Assembly (NCBI GenBank): GCA_039029395.1
Contig: JBCCGG010000040.1
Location: 1 to 55,041, forward strand
Direction: 5' to 3'
DNA length: 55,041 bases
Origin: JBCCGG01 sp039029395
GTDB taxonomy: Bacteria > Pseudomonadota > Alphaproteobacteria > Kiloniellales > JAKSDN01
Position 1 is the stretch's first letter. The number at the start of each line of letters is the position of its first letter. The notes below the pieces were generated by a model. It saw nothing but the letters and a program-made list of their open reading frames with translations, was not told the origin of the DNA and ran no database searches. Both the position numbers and the translations under genes were made by a program. Below are positions 7,389-15,339 of this stretch, piece after piece.

Positions 7389-8771
7389 ATGGTGCGAGGT
7401 CTCGCCTTCCCGTCCAGAACACCTGGCTGGCGCGCCGCGCTTTGCCTGCTGGCCGCGCTGTGCCTGCTGCTGCCGGACCCGGCCGAGGCCCAGCGGCGCA
7501 CGATCATCCGCGACGCCGAGATCGAGGACACGATCCGGCTCTACAGCGCACCGATCTTCCAGGCCGCGGGCCTCAGCCCCTCGTCGATCACGGTCTACCT
7601 TGTCCAGGACCGCTCGCTCAATGCCTTCGTCACCAACGGCCTGCAGATGTTCCTCCACACCGGCCTGCTGATGGAGGCCGAGGACCCGACCGAGGTGATC
7701 GGCGTGATCGCCCATGAGACCGGGCACATCTCCGGCGGCCACGTGGTCGGGCGCATCGCCGAGGTGCAGAACGCCCAAGCCAAGTCTCTGCTGACCTACC
7801 TCCTGGGCATCGGCGCGGCAATCGCCAGCGGGCGCCCGGAGGCCGGCGCCGCGATCATCTCGGGCGGTCAGGACGTCGCGCTCAAGAGCCTGCTGTCCTA
7901 CACCCGGGGCCAGGAGCAGGCGGCCGACCAGGCGGCGGTACGCTACCTGGAGGCAACCGGCCAGTCGCCCCAGGGCCTGCTTAACTTCATGGAGGTGCTG
8001 AACGGCCAGGACGTGCTGCTGTCGGCCAACCAGGATCCCTATTTGCGCACCCATCCCTTGACCCGCGAGCGTGTCACCTTCCTGGAGAACGCGGTCGCCA
8101 ACTCCAAGACCCGGGACAAGAAGCCGTCCGCCGAGCTGGTCGAGCGCCATGACCGCATGCGCGCCAAGCTGATCGGCTACCTGGATGCGCCGCGCCTGGT
8201 CGACCGGGCCTACCCCCAGGAGGACCAGAGCCTGCCGGCGCGCTATGCCCGGACCATCTCGACCTACCGACAGGGCGATCTGGGCAAGGCAATCGGCATG
8301 ATCGACGAGCTGGTGGCCGAAAACCCCGACGATCCCTACTTCCATGAGCTCAAGGGCCAAATGCTGTTCGAGCACGGCAAGTTGGCGGAGGCCCTGCCCG
8401 AGTACGAGAAGGCGATCGCGCTCAGTCCCAACTCGCCGCAGATCCGCCTGGCCCTGGCCCAGCTGCAGCTCGAGACCCATGACGCGGCGCTCGACAAGGA
8501 GGCGCTGGAGAACTTGAAGGTCGTTCTGCGCCACGAGCCGGACAATGCCTTCGCCTGGCGCCTTTCGGCGGTCGCCTACGGCCGGCTCGGGGATACCGGC
8601 ATGTTCGCCCTGTCCCAGGCCGAGAACGCCCTGCGCCGCGGCAGGTTCGACGAGGCCCAGCAGCAGGCCGTGCGGGCCCAAGGCATCCTGCCCGAGTACT
8701 CGGCCCCATGGCTTCAGGCGCAGGATGTAGAAAACCTAGCTAAACGATTGAAAGAAAAACGAAAAAATTAG
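7389..8771 (+). CDS. M48 family metalloprotease with TPR repeats (BepA-like)
   Basis: A 460-residue exported zinc protease. The ATG at 7389 gives a signal peptide ('ALCLLAALCLLLPDPAEAQ'), while the open frame further upstream reads antisense arginine/proline-rich text. The catalytic HExxH is in 'IAHETGHISGGH' (about residue 112), with the third zinc ligand expected in 'QEQAADQAAVRYL' (about 175). After residue 280 come TPR helices ('YARTISTYRQGDLGKAI', 'LKGQMLFEHGKLAEALPEYE'). Homologues (BepA/YfgC) act in the periplasm on outer-membrane protein assembly, degrading stalled LptD or BAM substrates. It is followed by a DsbA-like gene on the same strand, so the pair may handle envelope protein quality. 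Confidence 0.9.
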   Translation: MVRGLAFPSRTPGWRAALCLLAALCLLLPDPAEAQRRTIIRDAEIEDTIRLYSAPIFQAAGLSPSSITVYLVQDRSLNAFVTNGLQMFLHTGLLMEAEDPTEVIGVIAHETGHISGGHVVGRIAEVQNAQAKSLLTYLLGIGAAIASGRPEAGAAIISGGQDVALKSLLSYTRGQEQAADQAAVRYLEATGQSPQGLLNFMEVLNGQDVLLSANQDPYLRTHPLTRERVTFLENAVANSKTRDKKPSAELVERHDRMRAKLIGYLDAPRLVDRAYPQEDQSLPARYARTISTYRQGDLGKAIGMIDELVAENPDDPYFHELKGQMLFEHGKLAEALPEYEKAIALSPNSPQIRLALAQLQLETHDAALDKEALENLKVVLRHEPDNAFAWRLSAVAYGRLGDTGMFALSQAENALRRGRFDEAQQQAVRAQGILPEYSAPWLQAQDVENLAKRLKEKRKN

Positions 8772-8881
8772 CATGACCTAGATTTTACCTGGATCTCACC
8801 CATTTTGTGATAGAACGCGTTCACCAAAGGGAGTCAAAGCGTGGCCTGGGGGCCGGTCGCTCGCTCGGAAAGGAAGCATTG

Positions 8882-9643
8882 ATGATGCAGTTTCGTGGTT
8901 TGGGCCTGGCGCTGGCCGGCGCGCTCTTGCTGAGCCTCTCGGCACCGGCCGCAGCCCAGGACGCGGCGAGCGATTTCTCGCCGAGCGAGGAGCAGGCGAT
9001 CCGCGACCTGGTGCGCGATTATCTGGTCGAGCATCCCGAGGTCCTGGTCGAGGCGCTGCAGGTCTATCAGGAGCGCCAGCGCGCCGAGGCCGCCGAGCGC
9101 CAGCGCGAGGCCGTGGCCGCCCAGAAGGAGCTACTTTCCGAGGACACCCGCTCGCCGGCGATCGGCAACCTGGAGGGCGACGTGGTGATCGTCGAGTTCT
9201 TCGATTACAAGTGCGGCTACTGCCGCTCGGTCGCCGAACAAGTGCGGGCCAGCGTTAAGGACGACGGCAACATTCGACTGGTGATGAAGGAGTTCCCGAT
9301 CCTGAGCGCCGAGTCGCGCCTGGCTGCGCGGGCCGCGCTGGCGGCCGCCAAGCAGGACCGCTACGAGGATTATCATTTCGAGCTGATGAAGGTCCCGGGC
9401 TCGCTCAATAAGGCCAACCTGCTCAAGGTCGCCGAGAGCATCGGCATGGACCCGGATCAGCTGGAGCAGGACATGCAGGACCCGGAGATCGACGCCGAGC
9501 TGCGACGCACCTACGATCTCGCCCGGGCGCTGCAGATCAACGGCACGCCCGCCTTCGTGATCGGCGACCAGGTGATTCCCGGCGCGGTCGACATGCAAAC
9601 CTTGCGCAACATGGTCGCCGAGCAGCGCGCCAAGTCGAGCTGA
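8882..9643 (+). CDS. DsbA-family thiol:disulfide oxidoreductase (Com1/ScsC-like)
   Basis: A 253-residue periplasmic thioredoxin-fold protein. Two adjacent ATGs (8882, 8885) follow GGAAAGGAAG; the next residues form a signal peptide ending 'APAAAQ'. A charged helical N-terminal region (about 35-90, 'EERQRAEAAERQ' type) resembles the oligomerisation region of ScsC/Com1 proteins. The active site is C-G-Y-C in 'FDYKCGYCRSV' (about residue 113) and the cis-proline loop is 'NGTPAFVIG' (about 220). Some relatives are isomerases rather than oxidases; which applies here cannot be told. Confidence 0.9.
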   Translation: MMQFRGLGLALAGALLLSLSAPAAAQDAASDFSPSEEQAIRDLVRDYLVEHPEVLVEALQVYQERQRAEAAERQREAVAAQKELLSEDTRSPAIGNLEGDVVIVEFFDYKCGYCRSVAEQVRASVKDDGNIRLVMKEFPILSAESRLAARAALAAAKQDRYEDYHFELMKVPGSLNKANLLKVAESIGMDPDQLEQDMQDPEIDAELRRTYDLARALQINGTPAFVIGDQVIPGAVDMQTLRNMVAEQRAKSS

Positions 9644-9758
9644 TCGCCCTTCCCCTATCACGGCCCCAGCGCGCCGCTGTCCGGCGATTGGCGCATTGCG
9701 CCCTTGGCGGGGCTTATGTTAACGCTACGGGGACGGCAACCGAATGCGAGTCGCGGCC

Positions 9759-10208
9759 ATGACCGAGACGCCATCCGTCTTGATCATCAACGGCCCCAAC
9801 CTAAATCTATTGGGCACGCGGGAGCCGGAAATTTACGGCCGGACCACCCTGGCCGACATTGAAGCCAGTTGCCGCGCGCGCGCCGCGGAGCTGGGATTGG
9901 CGCTGGAGTTTCTCCAGTCTAACAGCGAGGGGGAGCTGGTGACCTGGATTCAGGAGGCGCGCGGCCAGCATCAGACGATCGTCATCAATCCGGCCGCCTA
10001 CAGCCACACCTCGGTCGCGATCCTCGACGCCCTGCAGGCGAGCGATCTGCCGATCATCGAGGTTCACCTCTCGAACACCCAACGGCGCGAGGACTTTCGC
10101 CACCACTCCTACGTATCGCGGGTCGCCACCGGGATCATCAGCGGCTTCGGCGCGGACGGCTATGTCCTGGCGCTGGACGCGGCGGCGCGCATTCTGGCAA
10201 GACCTTAA
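9759..10208 (+). CDS. aroQ: Type II 3-dehydroquinate dehydratase
   Basis: A 149-residue enzyme of the shikimate pathway, converting 3-dehydroquinate to 3-dehydroshikimate. Diagnostic motifs: 'LIINGPNLNLLGTREPEIYG' near the N-terminus, which contains the catalytic tyrosine loop, 'QSNSEGELV' (about 54), 'INPAAYSHTSVAI' (about 76) and 'EVHLSNTQRREDFRHHS' (about 100), with the catalytic histidine in the last. The ATG at 9759 matches family length; an ATG 15 nt upstream is possible. It is followed 8 nt later by accB, an aroQ-accB-accC order common in Proteobacteria. Confidence 0.97.
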   Translation: MTETPSVLIINGPNLNLLGTREPEIYGRTTLADIEASCRARAAELGLALEFLQSNSEGELVTWIQEARGQHQTIVINPAAYSHTSVAILDALQASDLPIIEVHLSNTQRREDFRHHSYVSRVATGIISGFGADGYVLALDAAARILARP

Positions 10209-10216
10209 GGGGCAGT

Positions 10217-10663
10217 ATGTCAAAGCTCGAACTGGACGAGGACCTGGTCCGCAAGCTGTCCGACCTTCTCGAGGAAACCGGGCTCAGCGAGATCGAATAC
10301 GAGGCCGGCGGCCACCGAATCCGGGTCGCGCGCAACGCGGTCGCCCAGATCGCCGCGCCCGCCGCGCCGCTGCCGCAAAGCGCCCCGGCCGAGACCAAGG
10401 CCCAGGCGCCCGCCGGCGATGCGGTGCCCGAAAACGCGATCACGGCGCCCATGGTCGGCACCGCCTACGTCGCCGCGGAGCCCGGCTCGCCGCCCTTCGT
10501 TTCGGTCGGCGATGAGGTGCGCGAGGGCCAGACCTTGCTGATCATCGAGGCGATGAAGGTGATGAACCCGATCCCCTGCCCCAAAGCCGGCCGGGTCAGC
10601 CGGATCCTGGTGCACGACGGGCAGCCCGTGGAATACGGCGAGCCGCTCATGGTCATCGATTGA
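10217..10663 (+). CDS. accB: Acetyl-CoA carboxylase biotin carboxyl carrier protein
   Basis: A 148-residue carrier subunit of acetyl-CoA carboxylase, the first step of fatty acid synthesis. It has an N-terminal helical segment, an Ala/Pro-rich linker (about 45-72) and a C-terminal biotinyl domain. The biotinylated lysine is in 'IIEAMKVMNPI' (about residue 115), the canonical EAMKM-type site with Val in place of the second Met. AAGGGG precedes the ATG. It lies 7 nt before accC and is surely co-transcribed with it. Confidence 0.97.
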   Translation: MSKLELDEDLVRKLSDLLEETGLSEIEYEAGGHRIRVARNAVAQIAAPAAPLPQSAPAETKAQAPAGDAVPENAITAPMVGTAYVAAEPGSPPFVSVGDEVREGQTLLIIEAMKVMNPIPCPKAGRVSRILVHDGQPVEYGEPLMVID

Positions 10664-10670
10664 GCCTGCG

Positions 10671-12014
10671 ATGTTCGACAAGATTCTGATCGCGAACCGC
10701 GGCGAGATCGCGCTTAGGATCAATCGGGCCTGCCGGGAGATGGGCATCCAGACGGTCGCCGTGCATTCGACCGCCGATGCCGATGCCATGAACGTGCGCC
10801 TGGCCGATGAGAGCGTGTGCATCGGCCCGCCGGCAAGCCGGGACAGTTACCTGAACATTCCAGCCCTGCTGTCGGCGGCGACCATCACCGGGGCCGATGC
10901 GATCCACCCCGGCGTCGGCTTTCTGTCGGAGAACGCCGACTTCGCCGCCATGGTCGAGGAGCACGGCTTCGTCTTCATTGGCCCGGCGCCCGAGCACATC
11001 TCGCTGATGGGCGACAAGGTGCGCGCCAAGCAGACCGCGGTCGAGCTTGGCCTGCCGGTCGTGCCCGGCTCCGACGGCGTGGTCGAGGACGAGGCCGAGG
11101 CGGCACGCCTGGCCGAGGAGTTCGGCTATCCGGTGCTGATCAAGGCGGCGGCCGGCGGCGGCGGGCGCGGCATGAAGGTCGCCCACAACCGCGCCGAGTT
11201 GGCCGAGGGCCTACGCCTGGCCCGGGCGGAGGCCAAGGTCGCCTTCGGCCGGGAAGACGTCTACATGGAGAAGTACCTCTCCACCCCGCGCCACATCGAG
11301 ATTCAGATCCTGGCCGACGAGCAGGGCAACGTGATCCACATGGGCGAGCGCGACTGCTCGCTGCAGCGGCGCCACCAGAAGGTATTGGAGGAGGCGCTCT
11401 CGCCGGCGCTCAACAGCGCCGACCGGGCGCGCATCGGCAAGCAGGTGACCGACGCGATCGAGAAGCTCGGCTACAAGAGCGCCGGCACCATCGAGTTCCT
11501 CTACGAGAACGGCCAAGTTTTCTTCATGGAGATGAACACCCGCCTGCAGGTAGAGCATCCGATCTCGGAGTCGATCACCGGCATCGACCTGGTGCGCGAG
11601 CAGATCCGGGTCGCCTCGGGCGTGCCGCTGGGCCTTACCCAGGACGCGGTGACCTTCAACGGCCATGCCATCGAGTGCCGCATCAACGCCGAAAACCCCA
11701 AGACCTTCCGCCCCTCGCCCGGCCAGGTGACCGACTACCACGTGCCCGGCGGCCTGGGCGTGCGGGTCGACTCGGCGCTTTATGGCGGATACCGAATTCC
11801 GCCCCACTATGATAGTCTAATCGCCAAGCTGATCGTTTCGGGCCAGACCCGCAACGAGTGCTTGATGCGCGCCAGGAGAGCCTTGGAGGAATTCGTGATT
11901 GAAGGCGTCGAAACGACCATCCCCTTGCATCAGTGGCTGATCGCCGAGAGCGACTTCATCAACGGCGACTACAACATTCATTGGCTCGAACGGAAACTGG
12001 CCACAGAGGACTAG
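10671..12014 (+). CDS. accC: Acetyl-CoA carboxylase biotin carboxylase subunit
   Basis: A 447-residue ATP-grasp enzyme that carboxylates biotin on AccB using bicarbonate and ATP. Landmarks are 'ILIANRGEIALRI' at the N-terminus, the glycine-rich ATP loop 'KAAAGGGGRGMKVA' (about 160), 'ERDCSLQRRHQK' (about 230), 'FFMEMNTRLQVEHP' (about 284) with the catalytic Glu/Asn/Arg, and the C-terminal 'DSLIAKLI' domain. Length is typical. It is the last gene of the aroQ-accB-accC run; aat follows after 30 bp on the same strand. Confidence 0.98.
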   Translation: MFDKILIANRGEIALRINRACREMGIQTVAVHSTADADAMNVRLADESVCIGPPASRDSYLNIPALLSAATITGADAIHPGVGFLSENADFAAMVEEHGFVFIGPAPEHISLMGDKVRAKQTAVELGLPVVPGSDGVVEDEAEAARLAEEFGYPVLIKAAAGGGGRGMKVAHNRAELAEGLRLARAEAKVAFGREDVYMEKYLSTPRHIEIQILADEQGNVIHMGERDCSLQRRHQKVLEEALSPALNSADRARIGKQVTDAIEKLGYKSAGTIEFLYENGQVFFMEMNTRLQVEHPISESITGIDLVREQIRVASGVPLGLTQDAVTFNGHAIECRINAENPKTFRPSPGQVTDYHVPGGLGVRVDSALYGGYRIPPHYDSLIAKLIVSGQTRNECLMRARRALEEFVIEGVETTIPLHQWLIAESDFINGDYNIHWLERKLATED

Positions 12015-12044
12015 AGACCGACACGAAGATCTCGATCACGAGTC

Positions 12045-12692
12045 ATGGAGCTCAAGCCGGAACTGCTGCTGCGGGCCTATTCCATCGGCATCTTCCCGAT
12101 GGCCGAGAGCCGGGCCGATTCGGAGATTCACTGGATCGATCCGGACCGCCGGGGCGTGCTGCCGATCGAGTCCTTCCACATCCCACGCAAGCTCAAGCGC
12201 CTGGTCCGCCAGGGGCCCTACGAGGTGCGCTGCGACAGTGCCTTCCCCCAAGTCATCAAGCTCTGCGCCACGCCGGCCCCGGGGCGCGCCGACACTTGGA
12301 TCAACCCGACCATCGAGCGACTCTACAACGAGCTGCATGAGATCGGCTTCGCCCATTCGGTTGAATGCTGGCAGGACAAGAAGTTGGTCGGTGGCCTCTA
12401 CGGCGTCGCCCTGGGCGCCGCTTTCTTCGGAGAGTCCATGTTCAGCCGGGCCTCTAACGCCAGCAAGATCGCCCTGGTGCACTTGGTCGCCCGCCTGAAG
12501 AAGAGCGAATTCAGCCTGCTCGACACGCAGTTCGAGACCCCTCACCTGCGCCAGTTCGGCGTCGTCGAGATCCCACGCGAAGCCTACCGCACCAGGCTGG
12601 CACGCGCGGTGCGGCGCCACGCCAATTTCTATTCGGAGCTCAGCTCCTCGGAGCTGGAGCGGTTCTTGCAGTCGATCACCCAGACGTCGTAG
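12045..12692 (+). CDS. aat: Leucyl/phenylalanyl-tRNA--protein transferase
   Basis: A 215-residue cytoplasmic enzyme that adds Leu or Phe from aminoacyl-tRNA to N-terminal Arg/Lys of proteins, marking them for ClpAP in the N-end rule pathway. Characteristic motifs: 'LLLRAYSIGIFPMAES', 'WIDPDRRGVLPIESFHIPR', 'DTWINPTIERLY', 'GLYGVALGAAFFGESMFS' (about 117-134) and 'LLDTQFETPHLRQFG'. Its last 64 bp overlap the 3' end of the convergent DUF2155 gene. Confidence 0.96.
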   Translation: MELKPELLLRAYSIGIFPMAESRADSEIHWIDPDRRGVLPIESFHIPRKLKRLVRQGPYEVRCDSAFPQVIKLCATPAPGRADTWINPTIERLYNELHEIGFAHSVECWQDKKLVGGLYGVALGAAFFGESMFSRASNASKIALVHLVARLKKSEFSLLDTQFETPHLRQFGVVEIPREAYRTRLARAVRRHANFYSELSSSELERFLQSITQTS

Positions 12693-13081
12693 ACCGCGTG
12701 CTCGACCGCCGAGATCGACGGCGAGGAGGCGAACATCCAGCCGGTAAACAGCGGCACTGCCGGGGAATCCGGGCGCACGTCGACGATCTCCAGGAAGGCC
12801 GCGCTTTCCGGCGGCTCCTCGGGCGGGCGCTTGTGGCAGGCCCGGGCGACGATCTCCAGGCTGCCGAAGCGAACCGCGTCGCCGACCGGCGCCTCGAAGG
12901 TGGAGATGCGCGCGGTGATCTTGTCGAGGCCTTGGAGCACGGCCGTGCCGGGCACCGCGAGCGCCACTTCAGGGGCCCCGTCGGCCTCGGGGAGCGTTTC
13001 GGGCTCGGGCGGCGCCTCCTGGGCGACGGCCGGCTGGGCCAGCAGGAGCGCGAGCGCCAGCGCGACCAGGCGACCGCTCAC
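12629..13081 (-). CDS. DUF2155 domain-containing exported protein
   Basis: A 150-residue alphaproteobacterial protein with a signal peptide ('LVALALALLLAQPAVAQ'), an acidic/proline-rich linker and a DUF2155 domain. The latter includes 'VLQGLDKITARISTFEAPVG', 'ARACHKRPPEEPPESAAF' and 'FTGWMFASSPSISAVEHAVY', ending near 'VWVIDCK'. The function is unknown. The GTG start (13081-13079) overlaps the TGA of the preceding 88-residue gene as GTGA, indicating translational coupling. The C-terminal tail of about 12 Ser/Glu-rich residues beyond the usual family end is encoded antisense to the end of aat. Confidence 0.85.
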   Translation of the reverse strand: MSGRLVALALALLLAQPAVAQEAPPEPETLPEADGAPEVALAVPGTAVLQGLDKITARISTFEAPVGDAVRFGSLEIVARACHKRPPEEPPESAAFLEIVDVRPDSPAVPLFTGWMFASSPSISAVEHAVYDVWVIDCKNRSSSEELSSE

Positions 13082-13344
13082 TGGCCGTCCTTCTTGGCGT
13101 AGGGATTGTCGAGAATCTCGACCAAGCCGTGGAGCGTGTCGCGCAGCTGAGCCTCGTCGCAGCCCATCAGCACGGCGTCCTCCAGGGCATCCTGGGCAAG
13201 TTCGCGAATTTCCTCCAGGTTCTCGTTCAAGACTTTGATCTTCTCCCGGCAGGACACCGCCTCGCCGTCCGGCTGTCGCCAGACAGGTGGCTGCCACTTT
13301 GCATCGCTTTCCGGCACCAGATGGCCTTCCTTTCGGCGCGTCAT
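13078..13344 (-). CDS. Conserved small hypothetical protein upstream of DUF2155
   Basis: An 88-residue soluble protein with no signal or membrane segment. The N-terminus is basic and contains 'AKWQPPVWRQPDG'. The C-terminal half is amphipathic and helical ('KIKVLNENLEEIRELAQDAL' then 'MGCDEAQLRDTLHGLVEIL'), suggesting a helical bundle. I recall similar proteins at this position in other Rhodospirillales-like genomes, but no function. The larger open frame running further upstream reads antisense to the methyltransferase, so the ATG at 13344 is taken as start. It is coupled to DUF2155 by a 4-nt overlap. Confidence 0.75.
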   Translation of the reverse strand: MTRRKEGHLVPESDAKWQPPVWRQPDGEAVSCREKIKVLNENLEEIRELAQDALEDAVLMGCDEAQLRDTLHGLVEILDNPYAKKDGQ

Positions 13345-13408
13345 GAGGCGCGTCGCACAAGACTTAGGAGCCTTGTGACGCCCTGGCAATAGGTAAACCT
13401 GCGAGCCT

Positions 13409-14161
13409 TTAATCGGGCTTAACGGCGTGAAAGCGCAAGCGCACGTAGTCGGCCCACCAGCGCCCCTGGTCGTCGAGCAGCTCTTCCTTGAGGCTGTGGC
13501 TGATCTCCTCGCAAAAGGCGTGGCGCTCGGCCGCCGGAACCTGGACCAGGAAGCTCTCCGCGAAAGTCTCAAGCCAGTCCGCCATGGGGCCCGGCAGCTC
13601 GGTCGGCCGCTGGTAATGCTCCATGACCAGCACCTCGAAGCCTTTGGACTCGAGCCTGTCCCGGTAGGTCTCGGGCGACGGGAAGTACCAGGGCACGGCC
13701 GCCGCGCCGTCCAGGCCGCGGCAGGCCAAAGCCTCCAGCAGTGCCTCCAGGATCCGCCCCACGTTATCGGCACCGCCCATCTCGGCGACGAAGCGGCCGC
13801 CCGGCCGGAGCGCCCGCCAGACCCCCTCGATCACCCGGTCGGGCTCGAGCATCCAATGGAGCGCGGCGTTGGAGAAGACCGCGTTGAACTCGGCCTCGAA
13901 GGTAAGCTTGTGGCCGTCGCCGTGGCGCGCGTCGAGGCCCCGGGCGCGGGCCGCCTCGACTTGGGCGTGGCTTGAATCAACGGCGACCACCCGGTGGGCG
14001 CGCGCCGCGATCTTTTCGGTCAGGGGGCCATCGCCGCAGCCTAGATCCAGGATGTGCTCGTGGGGTGCGGGCGCCAGCAGCTCGAGGAGCGCCTCGCCAT
14101 AGTCGGAAACGAATCGCGCGCTGCGGGCGTAGCGCGCCGGATCCCAGGTCTGACGGCTCAG
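13409..14161 (-). CDS. Class I SAM-dependent methyltransferase, probable CTG start
   Basis: A 250-residue methyltransferase with motif I in 'HILDLGCGDGPLTEKIA' (about residues 37-53), motif II 'VVAVDSSHAQVEAAR', and 'FNAVFSNAALHWMLEPDRVI' and 'LRPGGRFVAEMGG' downstream. It resembles the trans-aconitate methyltransferase-like group. No in-frame ATG, GTG or TTG precedes motif II, but family N-termini look like 'M-S-x-x-x-W-D-P-x-x-Y-A-R-x-A-R-F-V'. Exactly this text follows a CTG at 14161-14159, which overlaps the mlaD stop as CTGA. CTG initiation coupled to mlaD is therefore inferred. The substrate is unknown. Confidence 0.85.
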   Translation of the reverse strand: MSRQTWDPARYARSARFVSDYGEALLELLAPAPHEHILDLGCGDGPLTEKIAARAHRVVAVDSSHAQVEAARARGLDARHGDGHKLTFEAEFNAVFSNAALHWMLEPDRVIEGVWRALRPGGRFVAEMGGADNVGRILEALLEALACRGLDGAAAVPWYFPSPETYRDRLESKGFEVLVMEHYQRPTELPGPMADWLETFAESFLVQVPAAERHAFCEEISHSLKEELLDDQGRWWADYVRLRFHAVKPD

Positions 14162-14616
14162 GGCGAGCCGCTCTCGGAGCTTGGGCTGACGAAGAACTTG
14201 AGCGCCAGATCGAGCAGGTTGACCGAGCCCTGGGTGTACTGGATGCGCCCGCCGGGCTTGATCAGATCGTCCTCGGCGCCCGGCTCGAGCGCCACGTAGT
14301 TGCCGCCCAGAAGGCCCTCGGGCACGATCCTGGCCGAGCTGTCGGTCGGCAGCTCGACGCCGTCGTTGATGCTCAGCTTGACCAGCGCCTGGTAGGTCGT
14401 GGAATCGAGCTCCTGGCCGATCACCGTGCCGACCTTGACGCCGGAGATCCGCACGTCGGTGCCCCGGGCGATGCCGGTCACGTTGTTGAACTCGGCGCTG
14501 ACCTCGTAGCCGCTGCCGGTCGACAGGCCGCTGCTCTTGAAGGCGAAGGCGACGAAAGAGATTGCCACCAACACGACGACCGCGCCCATCACGGTTTCGA
14601 TGACGTTTCTGCGCAT
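14158..14616 (-). CDS. mlaD: MlaD-type outer membrane lipid asymmetry transporter subunit (MCE domain)
   Basis: A 152-residue inner-membrane-anchored periplasmic MCE protein of the Mla phospholipid transport system. A single N-terminal transmembrane helix (about residues 8-28) is followed by an MCE domain ('GYEVSAEFNNVTGIARGTDV', 'RISGVKVGTV', 'ARIVPEGLLGGNYVALEPG'). Other mla genes are not adjacent, as is usual in Alphaproteobacteria where mlaD sits in the NDUFA12 block. It is somewhat shorter than E. coli MlaD. It lies 32 nt downstream of the NDUFA12 gene and overlaps the methyltransferase by 4 nt. Confidence 0.9.
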   Translation of the reverse strand: MRRNVIETVMGAVVVLVAISFVAFAFKSSGLSTGSGYEVSAEFNNVTGIARGTDVRISGVKVGTVIGQELDSTTYQALVKLSINDGVELPTDSSARIVPEGLLGGNYVALEPGAEDDLIKPGGRIQYTQGSVNLLDLALKFFVSPSSESGSP

Positions 14617-14648
14617 GCGCTAATTCCGATCGCTGAAGTCGCGAAATC

Positions 14649-15029
14649 TCATTCGGGGACCCAAGGCTCGTAATCGCCGGTCGCCTTGTCCCGATGACCG
14701 CCCTTGAGGGTGTGGCCGGGCGGCCGGTAAGCCTGGTCGGAGCCGGTCAGATTGGCCTGATGGTCCTTCTGCCAGGGCTGCCGGGCCGGGCCCTCGGGCG
14801 GCGGGATCTCGTCGCTCGTATGGTGCAGCCAAGCATGCCACTCGGCCGGCACCCGGCTGGCCTCGACCTCGCCCTTGTAGATCACCCAGCGCCGCTCGTG
14901 GCGCAGGCTGTCCTTGTGCACCCGGCCGCCGCCTTTCTGGCGGTAATAGCGGTTGCCCTGACGGTCGCTGCCGACCTCTTCGCCGCGCAGCCAGGTAAAG
15001 AGCTTGGTGCCGATCGTAATGCCGGCCAT
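14649..15029 (-). CDS. NADH:ubiquinone oxidoreductase subunit NDUFA12
   Basis: A 126-residue accessory subunit of respiratory complex I, shared between Alphaproteobacteria and mitochondria (17.2 kDa/B17.2 family). Typical features are 'LFTWLRGEEVGSDRQGNRYY' near the N-terminus, 'HERRWVIYKGEVEASRVPAE', 'WHAWLHHTSDEIPP' and a Pro/Gly-rich tail ending 'YEPWVPE'. It is the first gene of the minus-strand block running through mlaD, the methyltransferase, the 88-residue protein and DUF2155. The 235 bp upstream, to 15264, show no further gene. Confidence 0.93.
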   Translation of the reverse strand: MAGITIGTKLFTWLRGEEVGSDRQGNRYYRQKGGGRVHKDSLRHERRWVIYKGEVEASRVPAEWHAWLHHTSDEIPPPEGPARQPWQKDHQANLTGSDQAYRPPGHTLKGGHRDKATGDYEPWVPE

Positions 15030-15339
15030 CGCCGCACCCCGTTGAGCCCGATGGCGAGGATTCGCCTGGTGGCCGGACTATTGCACCTGGGCACGCGCCC
15101 GTCCAGCCCGCAGGGCCTCGGTCAAGCCCAAGATCCCTGCGGTTAACATAGTCCCTCAAACGCCGGGCGCGCGCGTCCGCGCGCTTGCCTTCGCGCTCAT
15201 TGGCTCGCGGTGCCTCAATGGCCCAGTCTGCCACGCCCAAGCCTTCACCGACCACTTGAATGCCATGGGGAACTCTGCCGCGCCGGATCAAGTGTCGCGG
15301 CGGCTGGACAAAGCCGGCCAGGGGCTCTTAATAGAGGCC

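Noticed and set aside
13351..13379. Hairpin CACAAG...CTTGTG upstream of the 88-residue gene as a terminator for the methyltransferase
   Set aside because: The stem has a bulge and no T-run follows; evidence was too weak to list.
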